A program made the translations under genes and the position numbers. The notes beneath the pieces are model-generated. The model saw nothing but the letters and a program-made list of their open reading frames with translations, had not been told where the DNA came from and did not search any database. From NCBI RefSeq assembly GCF_018275325.1, contig NZ_JAGVQR010000001.1, positions 2,046,001 to 2,110,000 on the forward strand: a stretch of DNA of 64,000 nt, written 5' to 3'. Within the stretch, counting starts at the first letter, position 1, and every line of letters begins with the position of its first letter. This document shows positions 26,937 through 38,045 of the stretch, one piece after another. The stretch comes from Nocardioides palaemonis. Lineage in GTDB: Bacteria; Actinomycetota; Actinomycetes; Propionibacteriales; Nocardioidaceae.

Positions 26937-27787
26937 GCGTCCTCCTGCGGGTCGGAGTGGGAGACGTGCTGCGCGGCGAGGTCGGCGCGCAGCCGGGTGA
27001 CGGTGGTGGGGTCGTGGACGAGGGCGGAGCCGACCTGCACCGCGACGGCGCCGGCCTCGAGGTAGATGCGGGCGGAGGCGACGTCGTGGACGCCGCCGCA
27101 CGCGACGACCGGGACCGCGGGCAGGGCCCGCGCGACGGCGAGCACGCAGCGCAGCGCGACCGGAGCGGCCGCCGGTCCGCCCAGACCCGCCGACCGGCCG
27201 TCGGGGAAGGCGGCCGGCACGGCGTTGCCGACGACCACCGCGGTGGCACCCGCCTCGTGGCAGGCGCGGGCGCCCTCGACCACCCGCGAGGCGTCGGGGC
27301 GGAGCTTGGCGAGGACCGGGCGGTCGGCAGGGAACTCGCGCCGCACGGCCGCGACGACGCTGGCGGCGTGGAACGGCTCGCGGGTCTCGAACACACCGGC
27401 CGCGACGTCGTCCGGTGAGCCGAGGTGGACCTCGAGGCCGGCCACGCCCGGTGCCCGCGACAGCCGGCGCGCGAGGTCGGCGTACTCCCCCATCGTGGAG
27501 CCCGCGACGGACACGACGACCTCGACCCCGGCGCGCACGAGCCACGGCAGCTCGGTGGCGAGGAAGTGCTCGAGGCCGGGGTTGGGCAGCCGCACGTCGT
27601 GGAGCAGGCCGCCGGGCACCTCCGCCACGCGCGGGTCCGTGCTCGCCGGGCGCGGGTCGAGGGTGAGCGACCGTGTCACGAACACCAGGCCTGCGAGGCC
27701 GTCGGGACCGGCGTACGCCGCGAGCTCGCGGCCGGTGCCGCCGCAGCCGGCCGCGACCATGACCGGCCCCGGGACGACGGCGCTCAC
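26933..27787 (-). CDS. PyrD class 1B-like flavoprotein, orotate site degenerate
   Basis: A 284-residue FMN-binding TIM barrel of the dihydroorotate dehydrogenase class 1 family. FMN landmarks remain: GLGGPAAAPVAL (201-212), CGGVHD (230-235) and QVGSAL (251-256). The substrate site is eroded: the usual Lys of the TKS loop is R39, the Asn of the NxxGL loop is H63, and the NxSCPN loop reads HLGSPD (121-126), so the catalytic Cys is S124 and both Asn are lost. K161 and N188 remain. The GTG overlaps the PyrK-like stop. It is probably an electron-transfer partner complex acting on another substrate; annotation pipelines would call it dihydroorotate dehydrogenase. Family placement is good, function unknown. 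Confidence 0.8.
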   Translation of the reverse strand: MSAVVPGPVMVAAGCGGTGRELAAYAGPDGLAGLVFVTRSLTLDPRPASTDPRVAEVPGGLLHDVRLPNPGLEHFLATELPWLVRAGVEVVVSVAGSTMGEYADLARRLSRAPGVAGLEVHLGSPDDVAAGVFETREPFHAASVVAAVRREFPADRPVLAKLRPDASRVVEGARACHEAGATAVVVGNAVPAAFPDGRSAGLGGPAAAPVALRCVLAVARALPAVPVVACGGVHDVASARIYLEAGAVAVQVGSALVHDPTTVTRLRADLAAQHVSHSDPQEDA

Positions 27788-28605
27788 AGGACGTCCCAGC
27801 GGACCCGGTCGCCGCGGACGACCGGCCCTTCGGTGCAGGCGCGGACGACGCGGTCGACGGAGTCCTCGCCGACCACCGGCAGCGGGCAGCCGTGGCACAG
27901 CCCGGTGCCGCAGGGCGTCGGCACCTCGACCGCGACCTGGCTCCACGCGCCGTGGCGCTCGGCGGCCGCGGCGACGGCGCGCAGCACCGGGGCCGGACCG
28001 GCGGCGTAGACGACGTCGACGTCCCGGGCGACGAGCTCGTCGGCGTGGTCGGCCGCGGTGCCGCGACGACCGACCGACCCGTCGGCGGTCAGCACCGTGA
28101 CCGAGCGCGCGGAGCGGCGGGCCTCGAGCGCGGAGAGGAGGCGGGACTCGTCGGGCGCGGAGACGACCAGCGCGACGGCGCAGCCGCGCTCGCGGAGCCG
28201 CTCGGCGAGGGGGAACATCGGCGCGGCTGCGTAGCCGTCGCCGACGAGGAGGCACGCGACCGGGTCCTTGGGCAGGGCGAACGGCCGTCCCAGCGGGCCG
28301 GTGAGGGTGACCGGCGTCCCGACCGGCTGGGAGGCCAGCCACGTCGTGCCGGGGCCCGTCGGCTCGACGACGACGTCGAGGGTGGGGCCGTAGGCGCTGG
28401 ACGCGCGCACGCGGTGCACCCAGAGCGCGCGGCGCGCGGTGTGGCCGGGGACGCTGACCGCGACGAAGGTGCCCGCGCGGAAGCGTTCGGGGACCCCGGG
28501 GGCGGTGAGGGTGAGGTGGCGGTAGGCGCCGGCGCGCCTGGTGGCGACCATCTCGCCCACGACGTGGACGGGCTCGTGCGGCCCGACCGCCACCCGCTCA
28601 GCCAC
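27784..28605 (-). CDS. PyrK-like FAD/[2Fe-2S] electron transfer subunit
   Basis: A 273-residue protein of the PyrK family, which passes electrons between an FMN dehydrogenase subunit and NAD through FAD and a [2Fe-2S] cluster. The FAD-binding barrel spans about 12-110, the NAD-binding loop is [10 protein letters not shown] (121-130), and four cluster cysteines are present: C232, C237, C240 and C257. Thus the redox chain looks intact. It overlaps pyrD by 8 bases upstream and the PyrD-like gene by 4 downstream. As the adjacent class 2 PyrD uses quinone, it does not need this subunit; the partner is the PyrD-like protein. Confidence 0.85.
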   Translation of the reverse strand: MAERVAVGPHEPVHVVGEMVATRRAGAYRHLTLTAPGVPERFRAGTFVAVSVPGHTARRALWVHRVRASSAYGPTLDVVVEPTGPGTTWLASQPVGTPVTLTGPLGRPFALPKDPVACLLVGDGYAAAPMFPLAERLRERGCAVALVVSAPDESRLLSALEARRSARSVTVLTADGSVGRRGTAADHADELVARDVDVVYAAGPAPVLRAVAAAAERHGAWSQVAVEVPTPCGTGLCHGCPLPVVGEDSVDRVVRACTEGPVVRGDRVRWDVL

Positions 28606-29702
28606 CCGCGACCAGCCCCCGCACGATCCGCCGTGGCCACAGCGGCCCCTCGTAGACGAAGGCGGTGTAGCCCTGGAGCAGGTCGGCGCCGGCGGCCAGG
28701 CGCCGCCGGGCGTCGTCGACGGTCGTGATCCCGCCGACGCCCACCAGCGTGAGGCCGGGGCCGACGCGGTCGCGGAGCATCCGCACGACGTCCTCCGACC
28801 GGGACGTCAGCGGCCGGCCGCTGAGGCCCCCGGCGCCGATCCGCTCGACGTCGGCGGCCGCCGTGGCGAGGCCCTCGCGGCTGATGGTCGTGTTGGTGGC
28901 GATGATCCCGTCGAGGCCGGCGGCGGTGGCGAGGTCCGCGACCGCGAGCACGTCGTCGTCGCTGAGGTCGGGCGCGATCTTCACCAGCAGCGGGACCCGG
29001 TGGTCGGGGCGCACCTCGTCGGCCCGGCGGCGTACGGCCGCGAGGATCGGCTCGAGCTTCTCGACCGCCTGCAGGTCGCGCAGGCCCGGGGTGTTGGGCG
29101 ACGACACGTTGACCACGAGGTAGTCCGCGTGCGGAGCGAGCAGGCCGGCCGACTTCTCGTAGTCGCGGGCGGCCTCGGCCTCCGGGACGACCTTGGACTT
29201 GCCGATGTTGACGCCCAGAACGGGCGGACCGAGGAACGAGGTCCGGCCGTGATGCGAAGCGGCCTCAGCCACCGGGGGGTTACGTGATCTCCAGGCAGCA
29301 AGCCGGCGCGCCACCACCTCGGCGCCGTCGTTGTTGAAGCCCATCCGGTTGACGATCGCGTGGTCGTCGGTCAGCCGGAACAACCGCGGTTGCGGGTTGC
29401 CGGGCTGGGCCTCGCCCGTGACGGTGCCGACCTCGACGTGGCCGAAGCCGAGCGCGGCGAGCCCGTCGATGCCGACGGCGTTCTTGTCGAAGCCGGCGGC
29501 GAGGCCGAGCGGGTGCGGGAAGGTCAGGCCGAGTGCCTCCACCGGCGCCGACGGCAGCCGCACCGCGCGGCCGGTCAGCGGTGCCGCTGCCCGGATCGCG
29601 CGGAACGCCGCGTGGTGGATCCGCTCGGGGTCGACCCGTGCGAGCCCCTGCCGGAACAGGACGTCGTAGGGACGTGGTCTCGAGGCTCGCTGCGCTCGCA
29701 CC

Positions 29703-29710
<8 letters not shown>
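28598..29710 (-). CDS. pyrD: Dihydroorotate dehydrogenase, class 2 (quinone-dependent)
   Basis: Membrane-associated PyrD oxidises dihydroorotate to orotate with quinone as acceptor. The 370-residue protein has the class 2 N-terminal extension, [21 protein letters not shown], the catalytic serine loop [24 protein letters not shown] and [12 protein letters not shown]. Two oddities are seen. The start codons lie within a palindromic repeat, so the first residues ([12 protein letters not shown]) are repeat-encoded and no ordinary MYxxLFR start exists. A run of about 17-19 extra residues ([15 protein letters not shown]) sits before GVNIGKSK. It overlaps carB by 8 bases. Catalytic residues are intact. 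Confidence 0.93.
29675..29710. repeat. Palindromic REP-like element across the carB-pyrD junction
   Basis: The stretch begins GTGGTCTCGAGG and ends CCTCAACCAC, giving an imperfect stem around a GC-rich core CTCGCTGCGCTCGC. It looks like the short palindrome commonly dispersed in Nocardioides-type genomes; that resemblance is from memory. It supplies the pyrD start codon and overlaps the carB stop region. Confidence 0.65.
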
Positions 29711-33046
<3,336 letters not shown>

Positions 33047-33047
<1 letters not shown>

Positions 33048-34174
33048 CAGAGGGTGCCTCCCATCAGGTCGCAGAACCGGTCGAACAGGTACGCCGCGTC
33101 GTGCGGGCCGGCGGCGGCCTCCGGGTGGTACTGGACGGAGAAGCTCTTCAGCGCTCCGTCGGGCCCCCGCAGCTCGAGGCCCTCGACGACGTCGTCGTTG
33201 AGGCAGACGTGGCTGACCGACACCTCACCGAACTCCGTGGTGGTCGAGCCCTCGAGCGGGGCGTCGACCGCGAAGCCGTGGTTGTGCGCGGTGACCTCGA
33301 CCTTGCCGGTCGTGCGGTCCATGACGGGCTGGTTGATGCCGCGGTGGCCGTACTTCAGCTTGTAGGTGCCGAAGCCGAGCGCGCGGCCGAAGAGCTGGTT
33401 GCCGAAGCAGATGCCGAAGTAGGGGATGCCGGCGCGCAGCGCGTCCTGCAGGAGCGCGACCTGGCCGGTGGTCGCCGCCGGGTCGCCGGGGCCGTTGGAG
33501 AAGAACAGCCCGTCGGCGCCGGTCGCCTGCACGTCAGCGAGCGTCGCGGTGGCGGGCAGCACGTGGACCTCGATCCCGCGCTCGCTCATCATCCGCGGCG
33601 TGTTGGCCTTGATGCCGAGGTCGACCGCCGCGACGGTGAAGCGCTTCTCGTCGACGGCAGGGACGACGTACGCCTCGCTCGTGCTCACCGCCTCGCTCAG
33701 GTTGGCGCCGGCCATCTCGCCGGACTCGAGCACCCGGGCGAGCAGGCGCTCGGGGTCGGTCTCGGTGGTGGAGATGCCGACCCGCATCGCGCCGCGCTCG
33801 CGCAGGTGGCGCGTGAGCGCGCGGGTGTCGACGCCGCTGATGCCGACGACGCCCTGCTCGCGCAGCGAGTCGTCGAGGGTGCGGGTGCTGCGCCAGCTGC
33901 TCGGCACGCGGGCGGGGTCGCGGACGACGTAGCCGGCGACCCAGATCCGGGAGGACTCGGGGTCCTCGTCGTTCATGCCGGTGTTGCCGACGTGCGGGGC
34001 CGTCATCACGACGACCTGGCGGTGGTAGCTGGGGTCGGTCAGCGTCTCCTGGTAGCCGGACATGCCGGTGGAGAAGACCGCCTCGCCGAAGGTCTCGCCC
34101 TCGGCACCGAAGGACTCACCGCGAAAGATGCGCCCGTCCTCGAGGACCAAGAGCGCTGGGGCAGGCAGAGCCAT
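33047..34174 (-). CDS. carA: Carbamoyl-phosphate synthase small subunit
   Basis: CarA is the glutaminase subunit that feeds ammonia to CarB. The 375-residue protein has the N-terminal [19 protein letters not shown] and a class I glutamine amidotransferase domain with the nucleophile in [16 protein letters not shown] and the His/Glu pair in [13 protein letters not shown]. The ATG at 34174 has a perfect AAGGAGGT six bases upstream; the PyrR-binding stem-loop overlaps that site. It is the first gene of the long pyrimidine operon. Confidence 0.97.
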
Positions 34175-34180
34175 GCCGTA

Positions 34181-34220
34181 CCTCCTTCTCCGCCTCACGG
34201 GACGGATCGTTAAAGGATGT
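34181..34220 (-). promoter_or_regulatory. PyrR-binding leader of carA
   Basis: On the minus strand the leader carries CATCCTTTAACGA, then CCGTCCCGTGAGGCGG, then GAGAAGGAGG. The loop fits the known PyrR RNA consensus UCCNGNGAGG. It ends at the carA ribosome-binding site, so repression should be translational, as shown for mycobacterial PyrR. It matches the pyrR leader at 39 of 40 positions. Confidence 0.85.
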
Positions 34221-34234
34221 TCGAGCCGTCCGCG

Positions 34235-34240
34235 ACACTA
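34235..34240 (-). promoter_or_regulatory. -10 box of the carA operon
   Basis: TAGTGT on the minus strand lies upstream of the PyrR leader. The pyrR gene has TAGGGT in the matching place. Confidence 0.4.
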
Positions 34241-34262
34241 CCAGCGCGAGGCCGTCACGGCC

Positions 34263-35903
34263 TCATCGCGTCCACGCCGCGAGTCCCAGCTCCGGGCCCT
34301 CCCAGCGGCGTCGCAGCCAGCGGTCGTGCGAGGCGAGCACGACGCCGCCCGGAGCCGTCGCGAGGGCGTCCTCGAGCTCGCCGGCGAGCGCCAGCGAGAC
34401 GTGGTTGGTCGGCTCGTCGAGCAGCAGCAGGTCGGGCGCGGCGGCGATCGCGACCGCGAGCAGCAGCCGCCGCCGCTGGCCCACCGACAGGCTCCGCACG
34501 GGCGTGCGGTGGTCCCGCGGGTGCAGCAGGCCGAGGTCGCGCAGCGCGGGTGCGCCCGGCAGCGCACGGACCGCGTCGTCGTACGTCGCCGCCGCCGACC
34601 GCGTCGGATCGGCCACGTCCGGGTCCTGGGTCAGCTCGCGGACGGTGCGGGCGGTGACCTCGAGGGTTCCCGCGGTCGGTGCCAGGCGGCCGGACAGCAC
34701 GCCCAGGAGTGTCGACTTGCCGGCCCCGTTCGCGCCTTTGACGAGCAGGTGCTCCCCCGCCGCGAGGTCGAGCCGCGGCAGTCGCAGCCGCCCGTCGACC
34801 ACGACGTCACGGGCCTGCACGAGCCGGCCGGTGGCCGCGGACGTCAGGTCGCCGCGGAACCGCAGCGGCGCGGCGGGCTTGCGGACCTGCTCCCGCTCGG
34901 CCACCTCGAGGCGGCGCTGCGCGTCCTTCTTGCGCCGCGAGAGGGTCTGCTCGACCCGCGCGCCCTTGAAGCCGTAGATGTACTTGTCGCCGTCGGTCGG
35001 CCCCCGGTCGTGGGCGATCGTGCCGGTCCCGATCCGCGTCGCGGCGCGGAGCCGGGCGATCTCCTCCTGCTGCGCGGCATAGGTCTCCTCCCACCGGCGG
35101 CGGGCGTCGGCGCGCGCCGCCTCGTAGGCGCTCCAGCCCCCGCCGAAGCGCCGGCCCCCGCTCCCGTCGGTGCCGAGCTCGCCGGCGTCGAGGTCCACGA
35201 GGTCCGTGCACACGTCGTCGAGGAGCACGCGGTCGTGGCTCGCCAGCAGCACCACGCCCGGCAGGTCGAGGAGGAACTGGGTGAGGACCTCGATCGCGTC
35301 GTCGTCGAGGTGGTTGGTGGGCTCGTCGAGGAGCAGGCAGGTGGGGCGGGTGGTCATGATCGTCGCGAGGGCCAGACGGGTGCGCTGGCCGCCCGACAGC
35401 GTGCCGACCGGTCGGTCGGCGTCGATCCCGTCGAGCCCGAGGCGGGCCGCCGCCACCGTGGCGCGACGGTCGGCGTCCCAGGCGTCGTGCGCGACCGCGA
35501 GCTCCAGCGCACGCTCGTACGCCGCGGCGCCGTCGTCGGTGTCGAGGTGGGCGGCGAGCCGCTCGACGTCCGCGACCGCGGTGCGCAGCGGCGCCAGCGT
35601 CAGGGCCAGCACCTCGGCCACGGTGTCCGTGTCGCGGAATGGCGGCTCCTGGCCGAGCAGCACCAGGTCGTCGGGAGCGTCGATGCTGCCCGCGAGCCGC
35701 GCCCGGTCGGGAAGCCGGCCGGCGACGGCGCGCAGCAGGGTCGACTTGCCGGCGCCGTTCTCGCCGACGAGCCCGATCCGGCGCCCCGGCTGGGCGAGCA
35801 GGTCGATCCCGCTCAGCACGGTGCGGTCCGGGAAGCTCACCGAGAGCCCGGTGACGACGAGGGGTGCGACGCCCGGGACGGGGCGGGTGGAGGCGGATGA
35901 CAT
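34263..35903 (-). CDS. ABC-F family ATPase (ribosome-associated, possible antibiotic resistance)
   Basis: ABC-F proteins bind the ribosomal E-site and rescue stalled or antibiotic-blocked ribosomes; they have two ATPase domains and no membrane segments. The 546-residue protein shows GENGAGKST (47-55), LSGGQRTRLAL and DEPTNHLDDDAIEVL in the first domain, and GANGAGKST, LSVGQRRR and DEPTNHVSLAL in the second. The interdomain linker (RRRWEETYAAQQEEIARLRAATRIG...SRRKKDAQRRLEVAE) is charged and helical, as in resistance types. The ATG at 35903 has AAGGA upstream. The 5' region holds a leader ORF and competing hairpins, suggesting induction by ribosome inhibitors. The drug range cannot be read from sequence. 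Confidence 0.9.
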   Translation of the reverse strand: MSSASTRPVPGVAPLVVTGLSVSFPDRTVLSGIDLLAQPGRRIGLVGENGAGKSTLLRAVAGRLPDRARLAGSIDAPDDLVLLGQEPPFRDTDTVAEVLALTLAPLRTAVADVERLAAHLDTDDGAAAYERALELAVAHDAWDADRRATVAAARLGLDGIDADRPVGTLSGGQRTRLALATIMTTRPTCLLLDEPTNHLDDDAIEVLTQFLLDLPGVVLLASHDRVLLDDVCTDLVDLDAGELGTDGSGGRRFGGGWSAYEAARADARRRWEETYAAQQEEIARLRAATRIGTGTIAHDRGPTDGDKYIYGFKGARVEQTLSRRKKDAQRRLEVAEREQVRKPAAPLRFRGDLTSAATGRLVQARDVVVDGRLRLPRLDLAAGEHLLVKGANGAGKSTLLGVLSGRLAPTAGTLEVTARTVRELTQDPDVADPTRSAAATYDDAVRALPGAPALRDLGLLHPRDHRTPVRSLSVGQRRRLLLAVAIAAAPDLLLLDEPTNHVSLALAGELEDALATAPGGVVLASHDRWLRRRWEGPELGLAAWTR

Positions 35904-35906
35904 GCG

Positions 35907-35977
35907 GAGTCCTTGCGGGTCAGCGGGTGGACTCGCCGGGCACGGGCGCACGGGGTGCGCCGCCGCGGTCGCGAGTC
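35907..35977 (-). promoter_or_regulatory. Candidate attenuator or SD-sequestering leader of the ABC-F gene
   Basis: On the minus strand GACTCGC (35971-35977) can pair with GCGAGTC (35930-35936) around an inner hairpin GGCGCAC/GTGCGCC (35945-35961). Alternatively GAGTCC (35929-35934) can pair with GGACTC (35907-35912), which overlaps the ABC-F ribosome-binding site AAGGA. The two pairings exclude each other. Confidence 0.6.
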
Positions 35978-35980
35978 GGG

Positions 35981-35998
35981 TCAGTCCTGGATCCACAT
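35981..35998 (-). CDS. Leader peptide MWIQD upstream of the ABC-F gene
   Basis: A six-codon ORF (ATG TGG ATC CAG GAC TGA) begins about 10 bases after the -10 box and stops 3 bases before the first attenuator arm. Tiny ORFs of this kind precede many inducible ABC-F and erm genes, where ribosome stalling switches folding. It is too short for homology; the claim rests on position and the competing stem-loops. Confidence 0.55.
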   Translation of the reverse strand: MWIQD

Positions 35999-36007
35999 GG
36001 TGGGTCG

Positions 36008-36046
36008 AGCCTAGCCGCGGCGGTGCTGCCCGCCAACCGGTTTTGC
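36008..36046 (-). promoter_or_regulatory. Promoter of the ABC-F gene, WhiB7-like layout
   Basis: On the minus strand TTGGCG (36031-36036) and TAGGCT (36008-36013) are spaced by exactly 17 bases. An AAAA stretch lies four bases upstream of the -35, resembling WhiB7-dependent promoters with an AT-rich patch next to GGTTG. WhiB7 control is inference. Confidence 0.55.
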
Positions 36047-36092
36047 CCACGCGCAGGTTTGCGTCGCCCGCGCGGCGGGCAGCACCCGTCGC

Positions 36093-36737
36093 ATGACCCC
36101 CTCCACGACCGTCCTGTCCCGCGTCGCTCTCGCTGCGGCCGCCCTCGTCTGCCCCGCCGCTCTGGTGGCGGCACCCGCCCACGCCGAGGTGGTCATCGAC
36201 TGCGCCGGTGGCGCCGTGACCGTCGACCAGAGCGTGGAGACGGTGACCCTGACCGGCACCTGCACCGACGTCGTGGTCTCGGGCAGCAACACGGTGGTGA
36301 CGATGCCGGGCGCCACCAGCCTGTCGGTGACCGGGGCCAACACCGACGTCACGTCGTCCGGGCCGGTGGGCGACCTCGAGGTGTCGGCCGGCAACAGCTC
36401 GGTCACCGCGCCCGCCGCCGGCACCGTGACCCTCGGCGAGGGCAACGACTCGGCACGGATCGCGGGCACCGTGGGCCGGGTGCGCCTGCTGGCCGGCAAC
36501 ACCCGCCTCGTCGCGGGCCGTACCGGCGCCGTGCTCGTGCGCACGTCCAACGCCACCCTCCGCGCCGACCGCGCCAGCAAGGTCGTCGTGCGCGGCGCCA
36601 ACAACACCGTGCGGGTCGGTCGCCTCCCGACGCTGAAGGTCGTCGGGGCCAACAACCGGGTCACGGTGGCGAAGGGGCGTACGGCCGTGACCGTGCGCGG
36701 CGCCAACAACGTGGTGCGGGTGCACCGGAAGGCCTGA
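36093..36737 (+). CDS. DUF3060 family secreted protein
   Basis: A 214-residue protein with a Sec signal peptide (hydrophobic ALAAAALVCPAALVAAPAHA, cleavage near residue 31). The mature part is a series of short beta repeats carrying GANNTV/GANNRV/GSNTVV motifs, typical of DUF3060 proteins and suggestive of a small beta-helix. One cysteine pair (DCAGG, GTCTDV) may form a disulfide. The function is unknown; export to the cell surface or medium is expected. Confidence 0.85.
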   Translation: MTPSTTVLSRVALAAAALVCPAALVAAPAHAEVVIDCAGGAVTVDQSVETVTLTGTCTDVVVSGSNTVVTMPGATSLSVTGANTDVTSSGPVGDLEVSAGNSSVTAPAAGTVTLGEGNDSARIAGTVGRVRLLAGNTRLVAGRTGAVLVRTSNATLRADRASKVVVRGANNTVRVGRLPTLKVVGANNRVTVAKGRTAVTVRGANNVVRVHRKA

Positions 36738-36800
36738 GCCCGGGGGCCGAAGGTCCCGTGGATGCTGCCCGCCGACCGCCCCGGCTGGCACGCTGGACGC

Positions 36801-38036
36801 ATGCGCGTCGTCGACCTCGGCCAAGCCGTCCGCGCAGTGCGGGAGCACTGCGGATACCTGACCTCGCCCCGCGTGGTGACGAGCGGCAACTTCGCGTCGC
36901 CGGTGACGGTGCTCGGCCCGCTGCTGGCCGAGCTGCCCGCGGCCCGGTTGCACGCGCTCAACGCCCAGGCCTCCCTGCCGCTGCACGACGGGATCGTCCC
37001 GGAGACGACGTTCGTGGGCCCCGGCTACCGGCGCCACCCGCGTCTGTCCTACGTCCCGTGCCGGCTCTCGATGGTGCCCCGCTTGTTCCACGGACCTCTG
37101 GCGCCCGACGTCGTGGTCGTGCACACGACGCTGCCGCGTGACGGCAAGGTCTCGCTCGGCCTCGAGGTCAACGTGCTGCCCGCCGCGGTGGAGGCGGCCC
37201 GCGCCCGCGGCGCGCTGGTCGTGGCGCAGCTCAACCCGCGGATGCCGTGGACCTTCGGCGACGCCGAGCTGGCGCTGGACGCGTTCGACCTAGGCGTGGA
37301 GGTCGACGAGCCCATGGCCGCGCACGTCGCGGCCGCCCCCGGCGACGACGCCCGCCTGATCGGGTCGCTGGTCGCGGCCGAGATCGGCGACGGCGCGACG
37401 CTCCAGGCCGGGATCGGCGAGGTGCCGGACGCGACCATCGCCGGCGTCCTCGAGCGGCGCGGCCTGCGCGTGTGGACCGAGATGTTCAGCGACGGCGTGC
37501 TGACCCTGGAGAAGGCGGGCGCCCTCGACCGGGGCACGCCGGTGCGGACCTCGTTCGTCTTCGGCAGCCACGAGCTCTACGACTGGGTCGACGACAACCC
37601 GCGGGTGCGGATGCTGCGCACCGAGACGACGAACGCGCCGGCCGAGATCGCGCAGCAGCCGGCGATGACCTCCATCAACACCGCCCTCCAGGTCGACCTG
37701 TTCGACCAGGCCAACGCGTCGCGGATCGGCGCCCGGATCCACAGCGGGTTCGGCGGCCAGACCGACTTCACGGTCGGGGCGAGCCACTCCCCCGGCGGCC
37801 GCGCGTTCATGGCGCTGCGCAGCTGGCACCCGAAGGCCGACGTGTCGACGATCGTCCCGCTGGTGGACGAGCCGGTGACGTCCTTCCAGCACAGCGCGGT
37901 CGTGACCGAGCAGGGCGTGGCGTGGATGTGGGGGCGCGACGAGCGCGAGCAGGCGCGGAACCTGATCGAGCAGGCGGCCCACCCGGCCGTCCGCGAGGAT
38001 CTCTGGGAGGAGGCGCGGGCGCTCGGGCTGGCCTGA
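36801..38036 (+). CDS. Acetyl-CoA hydrolase/transferase family protein
   Basis: A 411-residue class I CoA-transferase of the acetyl-CoA hydrolase / 4-hydroxybutyrate CoA-transferase family. It has the N-terminal domain with ALNAQASLPL, a glycine-rich LQAGIGEVPDATI, the likely catalytic glutamate in RVWTEMFSDGVLTL near residue 227, and the C-terminal HSGFGGQTDFTVGA and FMALRS segments. It moves or removes CoA on a short-chain acyl group; which acyl is unknown. The ATG at 36801 gives the natural N-terminus MRVVDLGQAVRAV. It is a single gene in an accessory stretch. Confidence 0.88.
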   Translation: MRVVDLGQAVRAVREHCGYLTSPRVVTSGNFASPVTVLGPLLAELPAARLHALNAQASLPLHDGIVPETTFVGPGYRRHPRLSYVPCRLSMVPRLFHGPLAPDVVVVHTTLPRDGKVSLGLEVNVLPAAVEAARARGALVVAQLNPRMPWTFGDAELALDAFDLGVEVDEPMAAHVAAAPGDDARLIGSLVAAEIGDGATLQAGIGEVPDATIAGVLERRGLRVWTEMFSDGVLTLEKAGALDRGTPVRTSFVFGSHELYDWVDDNPRVRMLRTETTNAPAEIAQQPAMTSINTALQVDLFDQANASRIGARIHSGFGGQTDFTVGASHSPGGRAFMALRSWHPKADVSTIVPLVDEPVTSFQHSAVVTEQGVAWMWGRDEREQARNLIEQAAHPAVREDLWEEARALGLA

Positions 38037-38045
38037 GCGGGCCCG

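Noticed and set aside
26933..27787. Calling the PyrD-like gene a second functional dihydroorotate dehydrogenase
   Set aside because: The catalytic Cys and most orotate-binding residues are replaced, and a complete class 2 pyrD is adjacent.
29248..29288. CGTGAT direct repeats, 35 bases apart, as target-site duplications of the pyrD insertion
   Set aside because: A 35-base net insertion would shift the reading frame, yet the frame is intact, so the repeats are probably coincidental.
34263..37124. A single 953-residue protein from the long frame containing the ABC-F gene
   Set aside because: The upstream part lies antisense to the DUF3060 gene, crosses the promoter and leader hairpins, and lacks ABC-F similarity; the ATG at 35903 gives the standard protein.
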